This document shows positions 35,901 through 44,845 of a stretch of DNA of 64,000 bases, piece by piece. Every line of letters starts with the position of its first letter. Positions within the stretch are counted from its first letter, which is position 1. Origin of the DNA: Hysterangium stoloniferum (Eukaryota > Basidiomycota > Agaricomycetes > Hysterangiales > Hysterangiaceae); assembly GCA_015178975.1 (NCBI GenBank), contig WHVD01000109.1, positions 124,001 to 188,000 on the forward strand, read 5' to 3'. A program made the position numbers and the translations under genes. Under the pieces are notes generated by a model, which was not told the DNA's origin, ran no database searches, and saw only the letters and a program-made list of their open reading frames with translations.

Positions 35901-36190
35901 CTAAGGATCTAACATATGATTGCAAGGTTTAGAATTTAACAAACCTTCGGATCTCAAAAGATCCCTTACCAATTTTAACTCTTATAGCAATTCAATGGAT
36001 AGTTGTTGCAGTTTATATAAAATAAGACTCCACTAAGGATCCTAAATTTTTTGGGAGGAGTTATCCAGGTGAGTCTTATTTAAGATAAAGTACTATTAAA
36101 TTGAAGTAGTATTCACTTCCAAATTCATTTGCTGCATCATTACCCTTGATAAAAAATCAAGAAAGATGCAGAACACAGCAAAAGAAATCA
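32959..36190. other. 3.2-kb gene-poor stretch
   Basis: No coding region I can support. ORFs under 100 codons occur, for example 33386-33568 and 36-90-codon ORFs at 34283-35623, without motifs. Two duplicated blocks are listed separately. Non-coding transcripts cannot be excluded. Confidence 0.45.
35655..36065. repeat. two interleaved imperfect direct repeats
   Basis: GTTTATATAAAATA(T/A) with CTCTACTGAGGATCCT-like continuation occurs at about 35660-35700 and 36005-36045. Between them, a 70-80-bp unit (AAGGATC, then GTTTAGAAT, then CCAACAAAC) occurs at about 35820 and 35905. Origin unknown. Confidence 0.6.
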
Positions 36191-36199
36191 GAAATAGAT

Positions 36200-36386
36200 C
36201 CCTTGACAACACAAGCTGGTACTGCAATGGCAAGGTCATCATGTCCTCCAATATGCAAGCAGGGATTAGAGAACAAGGGTAGCAAAAATTGGCTAACCAA
36301 TGATGATCCCGGTGGAATCATTTTAGTGGTTAAACTAAAAAGAACAGATACTACACTTGATCTAAGCCAAAAGGCCAGAGTGGTAA
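36200..36386 (-). ncRNA. U2 spliceosomal snRNA
   Basis: The minus strand contains CCTTTTGGCTTAGATCAAGT and then GTGTAGTATCTGTTC, the near-invariant 5' region of U2 with the GUAGUA branch-point-pairing element. Downstream come the stem IIa pair (TTTTTAGTTTAACCACTAAAA), a IIb hairpin, an Sm site AATTTTTGC, and a 3' stem-loop with GCCATTGCAGTACC that resembles U2 stem-loop IV. The 187-nt length fits U2. Ends are estimated from the usual spacing: 12 nt before CCTTTTGGC, and the close of stem IV. The RNA base-pairs with intron branch sites in the U2 snRNP. An ORF read across it on the plus strand is an artefact. Confidence 0.9.
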
Positions 36387-36411
36387 AGAAACAGTAATCT
36401 CAACGTCTGCT

Positions 36412-36421
36412 CTTTATATAC
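36412..36421 (-). promoter_or_regulatory. TATA box of the U2 gene
   Basis: On the minus strand GGTATATAAAGA lies about 27-35 bp upstream of the predicted U2 5' end, the usual TATA position. It also lies only about 15 bp upstream of the divergent ATG at 36436. Confidence 0.6.
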
Positions 36422-36435
36422 CTTAGCCAGCGCTC

Positions 36436-37178
36436 ATGGCTGTGCACAGACCACTAGACAGCCCACACCACAGAATTTCATATGGGAAGCATGTATCAGA
36501 AATAGTAGTGGTTCTTATATTTCTGTTCGAAGTTAATGCGCGCTTTCTTGCCTTCACTATGCGTCAGTGAGTGTGTTTTCTGTACACTTACAATGCTAAA
36601 GCTGTATTCCAACATAGACTTTTGCCCTTTCTCTTTTATTCCTAGAAGTGGTGTCAATTGTGCTGCTTCCTTTGAAGGAGTCTAATGCCTTGATTGGCAT
36701 GATCGTCACCACCATATGTCCTGCAGAACCTACATCAGACGAGTTCACCACAATACAAGCCATGTTTATCGCCGGAGTGACCCTGATGTCTATCGGCGGA
36801 CTCATCCGAATTTGGTGTTACAAGGCGTTGGGTACGCTATTTACCTATGAAATAACCATCCGGCCCAGCCACAAACTCGTTACATGGGGACCATACGCCT
36901 ATCTTCGTCACCCTAGTTATACGGGCATCCTCTTTCTGACTTCCGGGACCGTCCTCAGTACACTTGGTACTAACGGTGCGAACACCTGTGGCATCATGGC
37001 CAAGTCCACTATTATCCGGTGGCTACTGCGGTCGTGGGGTGTCTGGGCATTTTATGTCATTTATGCCCTTTTCAGTCGTGGACCTGTAGAGGATGCGGAG
37101 CTTAAGAAGGCGTTTGGGAAAGAGTGGAGTGATTACGCGCAGAGAGTAGTGTATAGGTGTATTCCGGGTATCTATTAA
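36436..37178 (+). CDS. isoprenylcysteine carboxyl methyltransferase family protein, 219 aa
   Basis: Exon 2 (36646-37178) encodes the methyltransferase core: GPYAYLRHPSYTG, then EDAELKKAFGKEWSDYAQR and PGIY, the hallmark SAM- and lipid-contacting elements of ICMT/Ste14-like membrane enzymes, which methylate prenylated C-terminal cysteines. Several hydrophobic stretches fit membrane helices. An 82-bp intron (36563-36645) connects to a first exon from ATG 36436; together they give 660 bp in frame, and exon 1 adds a hydrophobic helix (SEIVVVLIFLFEV). The donor GTCAGT is weak but is the one that preserves frame. Length is slightly under typical Ste14 (about 230-290). The substrate cannot be read from sequence. 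Confidence 0.75.
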
Positions 37179-38290
37179 TTATTCACGAGCTATTGTAGGC
37201 ATCTTTTGGACCGAAGAGCTCAGCTTCGGGATTTTATTTCACCGATAACTTTGTAAATTGACGTCTCCTGTGAGCCTAGAATAACACACGAGTCATGTTA
37301 AACTCAATTTGACACAGGCCTGCTGAGCCTACTGTGATAGAATTTAATTTCTATTATTCTGAAATTGTATTTAGTTATTTGACGGACCGTTTAGATGTTT
37401 GCCACTACTCGGGGCTCCAGCATTCCCAAATAAGTACTTTTATTGATTTTTGTTGCCGGGGGATTTGGAGACAAACGCCCTATAAAACGTATCCATCCAG
37501 CGAAGAGAAACAAGCCTATTTTTACAAAGACGAGTGATACCCTTCATGTTTGTGTATTTCTCTGTCAAATCTGGTATGTATACTACTTGAATTCCTATGC
37601 ATTTTGATAGCCTTTGTAGGTGCCTTCTGTTTGTGTATCTGCCTGTCTCTTATTCCGAATTTTATCCCAGATGTTGAAAGATTGCATCTCTATGTCTTGC
37701 AGGATTTTTCAAAGCTGCTGAAGTCATTTGTTATGGGAGCATATGAGAGATGGTGGAATCAGAGGTAATGGATGTGCAAGCAAGAAAACCCTTCATATGA
37801 GCCAATTCCAGCATTTCTGATCATTGCAAGCAAAGTTGTTTTATTTTTGAATTATGAGATGGATTGTCCTTAAGTGATGTTGCCCTTTCACTTTGTACTT
37901 TTAAGGGACTTACCCACTTCATATTCAGTATGAACATGGTGGTGGTGGTAAAACCAAACCCAGCACAAATGTAGGAAAATCAGTGATTAAAGGTGCAATT
38001 TTAGCACTGGAAAGTTACCAAAAGAGGCATCAGCATCTCTACCCTCATATTGCAGGTAGTCAAGTAAAGCTTCAGGATGATATATGCATAAGAAATTGAG
38101 TAAGCTGCTATGTACAATGAACCCAATCGCCATGAAAAATCCCAGACTTTAAAAGCTTCCGGAGCCATGGGTGGTGAGTTCATTCCCATATAACTGATAT
38201 GATATTATCCACATCCCAATAGATACTTACAGCACTCAAGAACTTATCTCAATGTCTTTGTACTGTCTTACAGCACCTTCTACAAAGAGA
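37179..38290. other. no supported gene
   Basis: About 1.1 kb of AT-rich DNA. A 72-codon hydrophobic ORF at 37550-37768 has no recognised motif and is not annotated as a gene. Confidence 0.4.
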
Positions 38291-38509
38291 GAGGCTGTTA
38301 TGTATTTGTGAGACCATGCCATGTTCCTTCTTGGGGCAGCTTCTGTCTACTGAGGAGATAGTCTGTGGCCATTGGAGTGGTCTGACCTAGGAGTAGATGA
38401 AATCCTGAACACTGGTGCAGGTCTGGGTTCTACTATAATGGTTCAGATTGTTTGTTACATACTACTACCTATTTTAAGCAATATTTCTTAGGCTCTTATA
38501 TTACTTTTA

Positions 38510-40105
38510 CAGTAGGCAACAAAACCCTTACAATGTTTTGCACTTTTTGAAAGACATGGCTATTCCTCCAGAAATAAATTCTGTAAATTGCTGAAAATAT
38601 TATGTAATATACTTCAACATCATACCTTCCAGAAATGCACAGCCACAAGGCATCATGTCCTTATTTGGTCAGTCCACATCACACACAAACCAATAGCTCA
38701 TTGTAAGGGTTTTGTTGCACACTATTTTGAGACTATTATTACAAGAAATTAGTATTTAGTATGGCCCCCCTTTGCTCTAATCACTGCTGCAAGCCTTCTA
38801 GGCATACTCTCAATAAGCTTCTGACACACCTCCTTTGGAATCTCTTCCCACACCTTCTGCACCCTCTCCCACAGTTCATGAACACTATTTGCAGGCTGTT
38901 CATACCCCCCCAGCTTCTTTTTGACATGATTCCACAGATGTTCAATAGGATTCATGTCAGGAGATTGTGCAGGCCACTTGAGGACTGTAACATCATGGTG
39001 AGTGAACCATTTATGGGCCTTTTTGCTGGTGTGTTTGGGGTCATTGTCTTGTTGAAACACAATGTCAGCCACTGTTTTGTTGTAATATTTGAGGGTTTGC
39101 TGGAGTTTATCATCCAGGATCTCCACATAAAGCTCAGCATCCATCCTCCCATCAATTTTGGTTGCAAACCCAATCCCATCCCAGCCCATGCATCCCCACA
39201 TCATCAGGTTTCCTCTTCCAAACTTGACTGTTCCCTCTACTAACCTATCATTTAACCCCTCACCCACATTTTTCCACACATATTTCCTTCCATCTGATCC
39301 CAGCCTATTAATCTTAGTCTCATCAGACCATATGACCCTCTTCCAGTCTTCCAGGGTCCATTCCAAATGCCTTTCTGCAAACTCCAATTGAGATTTCCAA
39401 TGATGAGGTTTGAAAAGTGGTCTTTTTCTCTTTACCACAGCCCTCATGCCTATGGTTTTGAGGTGGCGACATGCTGTTTGTGAAGTAATAGGAGTGTTGA
39501 TGATGTCTATAAGTTTCTTGGTTGCCTGTGTGGCATTATCAACCTTCCCCATGCAAATTATTCTTCTAGCATAGGCAATATTGGCTGTGGTAAGCTTTGT
39601 AGGATGACCACCAGAGAGCATTTGGGGAGGTCAGGGCGATGCTCAGAGTGAATATGACTGATGGTGGCACTGCTGAGATGAGTTTGGTAACATATTTGAG
39701 CTCCAGAAATGCCAGAGTCAAGTAGAGTAAGAACATGTTGGATTTGGCTGAAGGAGAGCTTTTTCATTGTGAGTAGGGTGATTGTGGCTGGTTGCTTTCA
39801 TCTTATATACATTGAGGAAGAGTGGTCACATGACTTTGTTGAACTTTATAAACAAAGTCATGTGACTAGGACCCATTTTGAACTTTAAAAATGTGTGCAA
39901 CAAAACCCTTACAATGAGCTATTGGTTTGTGTGTGATGTGGACTTACCAAATAAGGATATGGTGCCTTGTGGCTGTGCATTTCTGGAAGGTATGATGTTG
40001 AAGTATATTACATAATATTTTCGGCATTTCACAGAATTTATTTCTGGAGGAATAGCCATGTCTTTCAAAAAGTACAAAACATTGTCAGGGTTTTGTTGCC
40101 TACTG
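38510..40105 (-). mobile_element. Tc1/mariner element with about 215-bp TIRs
   Basis: Ends are CAGTAGGCAACAAAACCC and its inverse, flanked by TA (38508-38509 and 40106-40107). The TIRs run about 215 bp each (38510-38726 and 39890-40105) with few mismatches. Within each TIR the outer motif GCAACAAAACCCTTACAATG recurs at the inner edge in the opposite orientation. The transposase gene fills the middle. Confidence 0.92.
38749..39767 (-). pseudogene. Tc1 transposase, nearly complete, one frameshift
   Basis: The N-terminal helix-turn-helix (from ATG 39767, MKKLSFSQIQHVLTLLDSG) and the main body (39621-38749, 290 codons) are in different frames. They cross near 39605-39630, around the sequence encoding DLPK...SGGHPTKL. 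The main part holds the second DNA-binding region and an intact DDE/D catalytic triad: WSDETKIN, FQQDNDPKHTS, SPDMNPIEHLWNH. It ends AKGGHTKY. With one indel corrected it would be full length (about 340 aa, normal for Tc1). As it stands the element is probably non-autonomous, unless the crossing lies in a missed intron. Confidence 0.88.
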
Positions 40106-41045
40106 TATATTACTCTCTTATAATGCCAAACATAACCAGGATGGCTGACTTAATGTTAGTAGAGCCTGCCCAATTGGTGCTCTGGAAATGCATTTCTTTG
40201 GTCAATTTCACATCCTTGGCATTTCACGGCCTTCCTTTAAGCCAGAATTCTCTCCAATAATTCACAGGCTGCTGGATGTGGTATTTATAGGTGTCATGAG
40301 TGGTATGAGTACAAAGTTTTTTTATGGTTCAAATATGTGGAAATCAATGTTCTATGACAGTGAGTATGCAGAACTTGATATATACAATGAACCATATTTA
40401 TTTGTCTACAGATCATTTGGAATATGTGAAGAGCCTGCATAAGCAGAATGATATATCAATTAGCAAGGCTACTCATGCAATGTGTATATTCTCAGCTGAA
40501 ACAGCTAGAGGTCATGGCATATCTGCAGGTGATACCAAGGCACTTGGTTCCTGGAATGATGGTGGCTCTTTTTGCCCTTATTATGACCATAAGTTGCCAA
40601 ATGCAGTACTACTTGGTGCAGTTATGTTCAATGTGGCCAAACCAGAAATGGACTTTCTTGCAAGAGAAATTCTTCATGAGTTTTTTGTCCCAATTGATGA
40701 ATTGTCACTTAAATGCCTCAAGAGCCACCTGAGAAGGTATTATCTGCCCTCTTTCCTTGGGCAGATGAGGAAATAAAGCTTTTGTGAATGAGGGCCACTC
40801 ACATAATGAGTCCAAGGATTTTGCACTCAGTAAATTTCTCAAATTGCTTATTCATATGTGAGCAATTCTTGTGTAAGATCTCTCTCTCTTATTTTATCAC
40901 ATGCCATCTTCCCAAATATTTTATTACCATCCATTTTGCCTATCAGAATTTCAAGCCTTTGCTAAACAAGCACCACAACAAATTCAACAAGCTGAAGAAG
41001 ACACACACAATGCCCTACAACAACTTCCAGGTGTATTGCTGAAAC

Positions 41046-41321
41046 TGGAATCTTGTTGTCAATGAGATCACTGGTGGTCACACAAGTTGACAGGACCATG
41101 GTGTATTGTCTAGAATCGAGATGGGATACAGGAGGTTACAGTGTATGGTAAGGAAAGAGAGAGAAAACTACCTAGGCTATATACATGTATGATGTGGTCA
41201 TGTGCCAGAACAAAAGGAGTGGAACAAAGGAAACAAGAAACAAAGGGTGAACACATAATAAGGAGTGAACACATAATGGGAACAATGAGTGAAAGTGTAA
41301 GACCGGGATGCCAGGCTTACA
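41046..41321 (+). repeat. solo LTR family D, copy 2 (276 bp)
   Basis: Same ends as copy 1 (TGGAATCTTG...CCAGGCTTACA) with its own perfect duplication GAAAC (41041-41045 and 41322-41326). The two copies differ at scattered positions, largely transitions. Confidence 0.85.
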
Positions 41322-41326
41322 GAAAC

Positions 41327-42334
41327 CATGCATTCAATAATGGTGAGTACACAATTGGCACAAGAAGAAAATGCCTGTGTATTGAAAGAAGAACTACTTA
41401 CACTACATGAAGAGGTGTTCCAAGTCAGTGTCAGGATGCTCTCTGAGTCTGACAAACCTCATTGACCAAGGAAGCATGCTCAAATTTCAAGTGAGTCTAT
41501 ATTGTAATCTATAAATCAGCTGTGCTCACATTTTGTCTTAGGAGGATATCTGAAAATTATTAAGTATACCAAATTCTAATATACTCTAAAAGTCATTTAA
41601 ACATCTGGGATGTGATTCAAATATAATTTGGTTTTTAAAACTTTTTGAAAGTTTTAACCTCTCTTGTACATTACAAACTAAAGAATCTTTCTGGACATGA
41701 GTAAACAATAAAAAAAATAAGTAGTTTGAAACAGTAATACTTTTAAAAAATAGATACCTTTAAATAGTCCATTTCATGCATACATATGTATATCATTGGC
41801 ACCTCTAAATACATATGTATTACTTTGGCCTGGATCTGTCAATCTGAACAGATTTCTACTTGATTCAACATACCTAGAATATATAGGGGGTTTCACTTAA
41901 TAAAGAAGGCCATAGGATGAAAAATTTCCAATGACATCTCACATATTTTACTAGGAAATAACTACAGTTTAGTTTTTAAAAAACAAATTAACAACAAAAG
42001 TATTAGCAAGTATTTACATAAATTGGAAAACTATATACAACAGGTTCTATTAATTGATTCTGAATTGTTTAGGATGTAATATGGAGAATTGTTTCTTATG
42101 GTTGGTGGCTAACAATATAATAGTCTCAGAATAGATACTGCTATTTAAAGATGGAGTTTTGTAGCAATTTTGCTTTTATTAGTAAACATTTGATATTATA
42201 ATGATTACGGACAACCTCCTTAGCATACAATATTTCTGATATCCCTCCTCCTCCACCATCACATGTCATATCTCAACACACAGCCTTCAACCCATGATGG
42301 ATCAACCTTTTTCATCTCCATCATCCTCTATTAC
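41327..42334. other. AT-rich DNA, no gene seen
   Basis: One kilobase of AT-rich sequence without recognisable coding or repeat structure. Confidence 0.45.
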
Positions 42335-42539
42335 TGTTAGGATACACACACAGGGCGGGTCTCCAGAGAAACCTGTGGGATATCCAGCAGGACTTGGCTT
42401 CAGCTTATAGGCTGCACCCTCGCTAGATCGTGTTGTCCAATTTCGAACAGGTGGACGGGAATCCCGGGGAGTCCGGGCAGGGTTCATGGGTTGTAGGTTG
42501 TAGGTCGGAGGTTGTGGGTTGTAGGTTGTAGGAGTTGAG

Positions 42540-43261
42540 TGTTAAGAACTGAAAACTGACTAATGTCGGTGGCCGACAGGGACCGATCAGAAGGACTTGG
42601 CTTCAGCTTATGTGCTGTGCCCTCGCAAATATCTGTAGGGTGTCCTTAAATTTCGGGCGGGCGAAGACTAATCCTAACAAGTACCTTTCGGCGTGATACC
42701 GATCGGAATCGAAGGACAAGTCAAGCGTCGGGCCAAGGGGTCGGGGCTGGGAGTGGGCGAGCGCACGCGAAGGCGGATGGGGGGATTCTTAGTATGAGAC
42801 TGATACAGGCGTATGAGGGTATTCTGAGTCGATATTCTGATTGCATAGTGACTACAACTACAGCGGGTTCATATACAAGTAACAGGCGTCTGGAAAATAC
42901 TAATGGGGAGAAGGGCGGAACACGGTATTAACAATAAGCTTGACTAGGAACGAGAAGTTTATGATTAGTTCGGAGGCCGGTGATAACCGAGAGCAGGATT
43001 ACGATAAAAGGAAATAGTTCAAGGACTACAAATATAGATAGACATATGCGAAACATAAGATTGAACGGATCAACATAATAAAGGGGACGTATCAAAGTTT
43101 GACCAGACAATACAAGTTATTTTGATGTGGGCGTAAACAGAGTTTGATCTTTGCGAAAACATTCGTCAGCTTCGGGGCTGATGGTTTCCGAGATGGTGAC
43201 TTGAAACATTGACAAGTGGCGATAACCTCGGGACCGATAGGGTTGCGACACGGTCGTAACA
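42540..43261 (-). repeat. gypsy-A 3' LTR
   Basis: 722 bp; on the element strand it starts TGTTACGACCGTGTCGC and ends CAGTTCTTAACA. Confidence 0.92.
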
Positions 43262-43262
43262 G

Positions 43263-43277
43263 TATCTCCCCTTTTGG
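43263..43277 (-). other. gypsy-A polypurine tract
   Basis: The element strand reads AAAAGGGGAGATAC immediately before the 3' LTR. Confidence 0.65.
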
Positions 43278-43434
43278 CCAAAATCCCAAGGAGGCCGAAA
43301 ATCTAGATCCTGTACGTAAAACTTGTCGGGTATGGCTGGGTGTGTCAAAACATCATGTAACTCGGCAAAATTTTGCATATAAAAGTTTGAGGGGTCCTGG
43401 CGCTTGAAATTTTACTTCTCTTCCCTTAACCACC

Positions 43435-44749
43435 ATGACCATAGGCTCGGGGTCAAAACCCCTCCCGGTTAGGTTAACAGTTGCGCCCATGTCGGTGCCG
43501 AGTGGTATGGCGAATGCAAAGGAGCGTCGGTGTATACTCGAGCAGAAGAAAAAGGTGCGTGAAGAGGAGGAGCGGAAGGAGAAGGAGGAGTTGGCGGCCA
43601 TCGAGGCTGAGGAGAAGAAACAGGCGGCAGAAGAGGCCACTGTAAGGGCAACTCTAAGAGTGGATATCACACTAGTAGAGGAAATCCAAAGGTATATATA
43701 AATGACTAAATACAAGATAACTATCTACTCACCTAGTAGAGGAAATCCAAAGAGAAAAGTCTAAGGAAACTCTACCAGGTGTGACACGTCAGCTATACAG
43801 CATGCAGTGTATTTTCCCACGCCTTAAGCGCCCTCTTACATCAGTTCAATGTACCCTATAAAGAATAAGATGTCCTGTTATGGGGAGGTAATAAAATGGA
43901 ATAGACAATAAGGCATAGTCTGGGGGGTACTAATCTGGGGAAAATAAAGTGTGCATGACTTGTCCCCTTACAGCCGCGCGCAAGCACTGGGAAGCAGTGC
44001 TTGCAAAGAACAAGCAGCAGGAGGCCGATCGGGCGCGGGAGGAGGCGGCGAAAAAGAAGCGGGAGGGAAAGGTAAGTCGGCTCTGGTTTCTTTTGTGAAC
44101 CTTACTGACAATATTTGTTAGCGCAAGGCTGCAACGCCTTCGGAGTCCGATGACGAAGAGGGAGAGGAGGACGAGGAGGATGCACCGGGGCTGTTGAGCC
44201 CCAAGGTGGGTTCGATTTTCTTAAATAAAACTTCCCTAAATAATTTTCCTATAGAAACAAAAGCAGGCCCCCAAGGCGGGGCCCGAAAATGACCCCAAGT
44301 GCAATTGGTGCACGAAACGGGGTCGAACCTGTCATCCCCAGACCAATGGTCGGGGCTGCACTTGTCAAGAGTGTGCCAATCAGAAGCTTGGGTGTGTTTT
44401 CCCGGGGGCCGATAGTTCGTTCCAGGAGCGACAGGCCAATGCTCTAGAAGAGCAAAACCGCCTTATGTGGACCTACTTCTTGGAGACGAGTCGGTTCCGA
44501 TATGAGACGTTGCGACAACAAGGGCTCATAACTGAGCAATTGCGACTCTTGGGCGTCGGGCTGGAGAAACAGACCAGTGTTATCGAGTCTCTCGGTGGTC
44601 AACTTGAGCAGTATTTGGAAGTCTTGAGTTGCGATGGGCATGAAATTGGGGTGTCGGAGAAGGTCGGTGGTGTGGTATCGGTGGCTGTCGGTGCGGAGGA
44701 GGGTTCGGAGGCCGGGGAGGAGGAAGAAGTTGTAGAGGGAGAAACTTAG
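43435..44749 (+). CDS. antisense spliced gene in gypsy-A with Zn2Cys6-type cysteine pattern
   Basis: Plus-strand gene opposite to gag-pol, between pol and the 3' LTR. First exon from ATG 43435 to about 43639, strongly charged (EEEERKEKEE). Then exons about 43972-44071, 44122-44205 and 44255-44749 join in one frame through introns of 50 and 49 bp; the first junction is unclear. Exon 4 has CNWCTKRGRTC, ten residues, then CQECANQKLGC: exactly C-X2-C-X6-C-X10-C-X2-C-X6-C, the spacing of fungal Zn2Cys6 DNA-binding clusters. A coiled-coil-like stretch (ALEEQNRLMWTYFLETSRF) and an acidic tail (EEEEVVEGE) follow. A TATAAAAG lies near 43378. No stop interrupts exons 2-4, while gag-pol has many. Function unknown; a DNA-binding role is inference. 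Confidence 0.68.
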
Positions 44750-44845
44750 ATAATGAAAATATATCGGTTTTTCTTTAAAACAAACAAATCATAGCGTGAA
44801 AACATAAGGCATAGTCGGAAAAAGGTCGGGTACTGCGTGATAGAC

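Larger units (their letters stand above)
38290..41040 (+). pseudogene. NDC10-like (YR-derived DNA-binding) gene, split by Tc1
   Basis: Left of the Tc1 element a frame reads HAMFLLGAASVY then LWPLEWSDLGVDEI. Right of it the reading CPIGALEMHFFGQFHILG is followed at 40460-40770 by THAMCIFSAETARGHG, KALGSWNDGG and MDFLAREILHEFF. This order resembles the NDC10-type domain found in many Agaricomycete proteins (tyrosine-recombinase fold, related to yeast centromere protein Ndc10 and Crypton-derived). Stops and frame changes occur on both sides. The coding trace runs up to the solo LTR-D at 41046. Family assignment is from memory of motif order, so moderate. Confidence 0.5.

Noticed and set aside
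36146-36397. 84-codon plus-strand ORF
   Set aside because: It is the complement of the U2 snRNA gene. The conserved bases are those of the RNA, not of a protein.
37550-37768. 72-aa hydrophobic ORF as a membrane protein gene
   Set aside because: No homologous motif, no splice context or start context; AT-rich DNA often yields hydrophobic ORFs.
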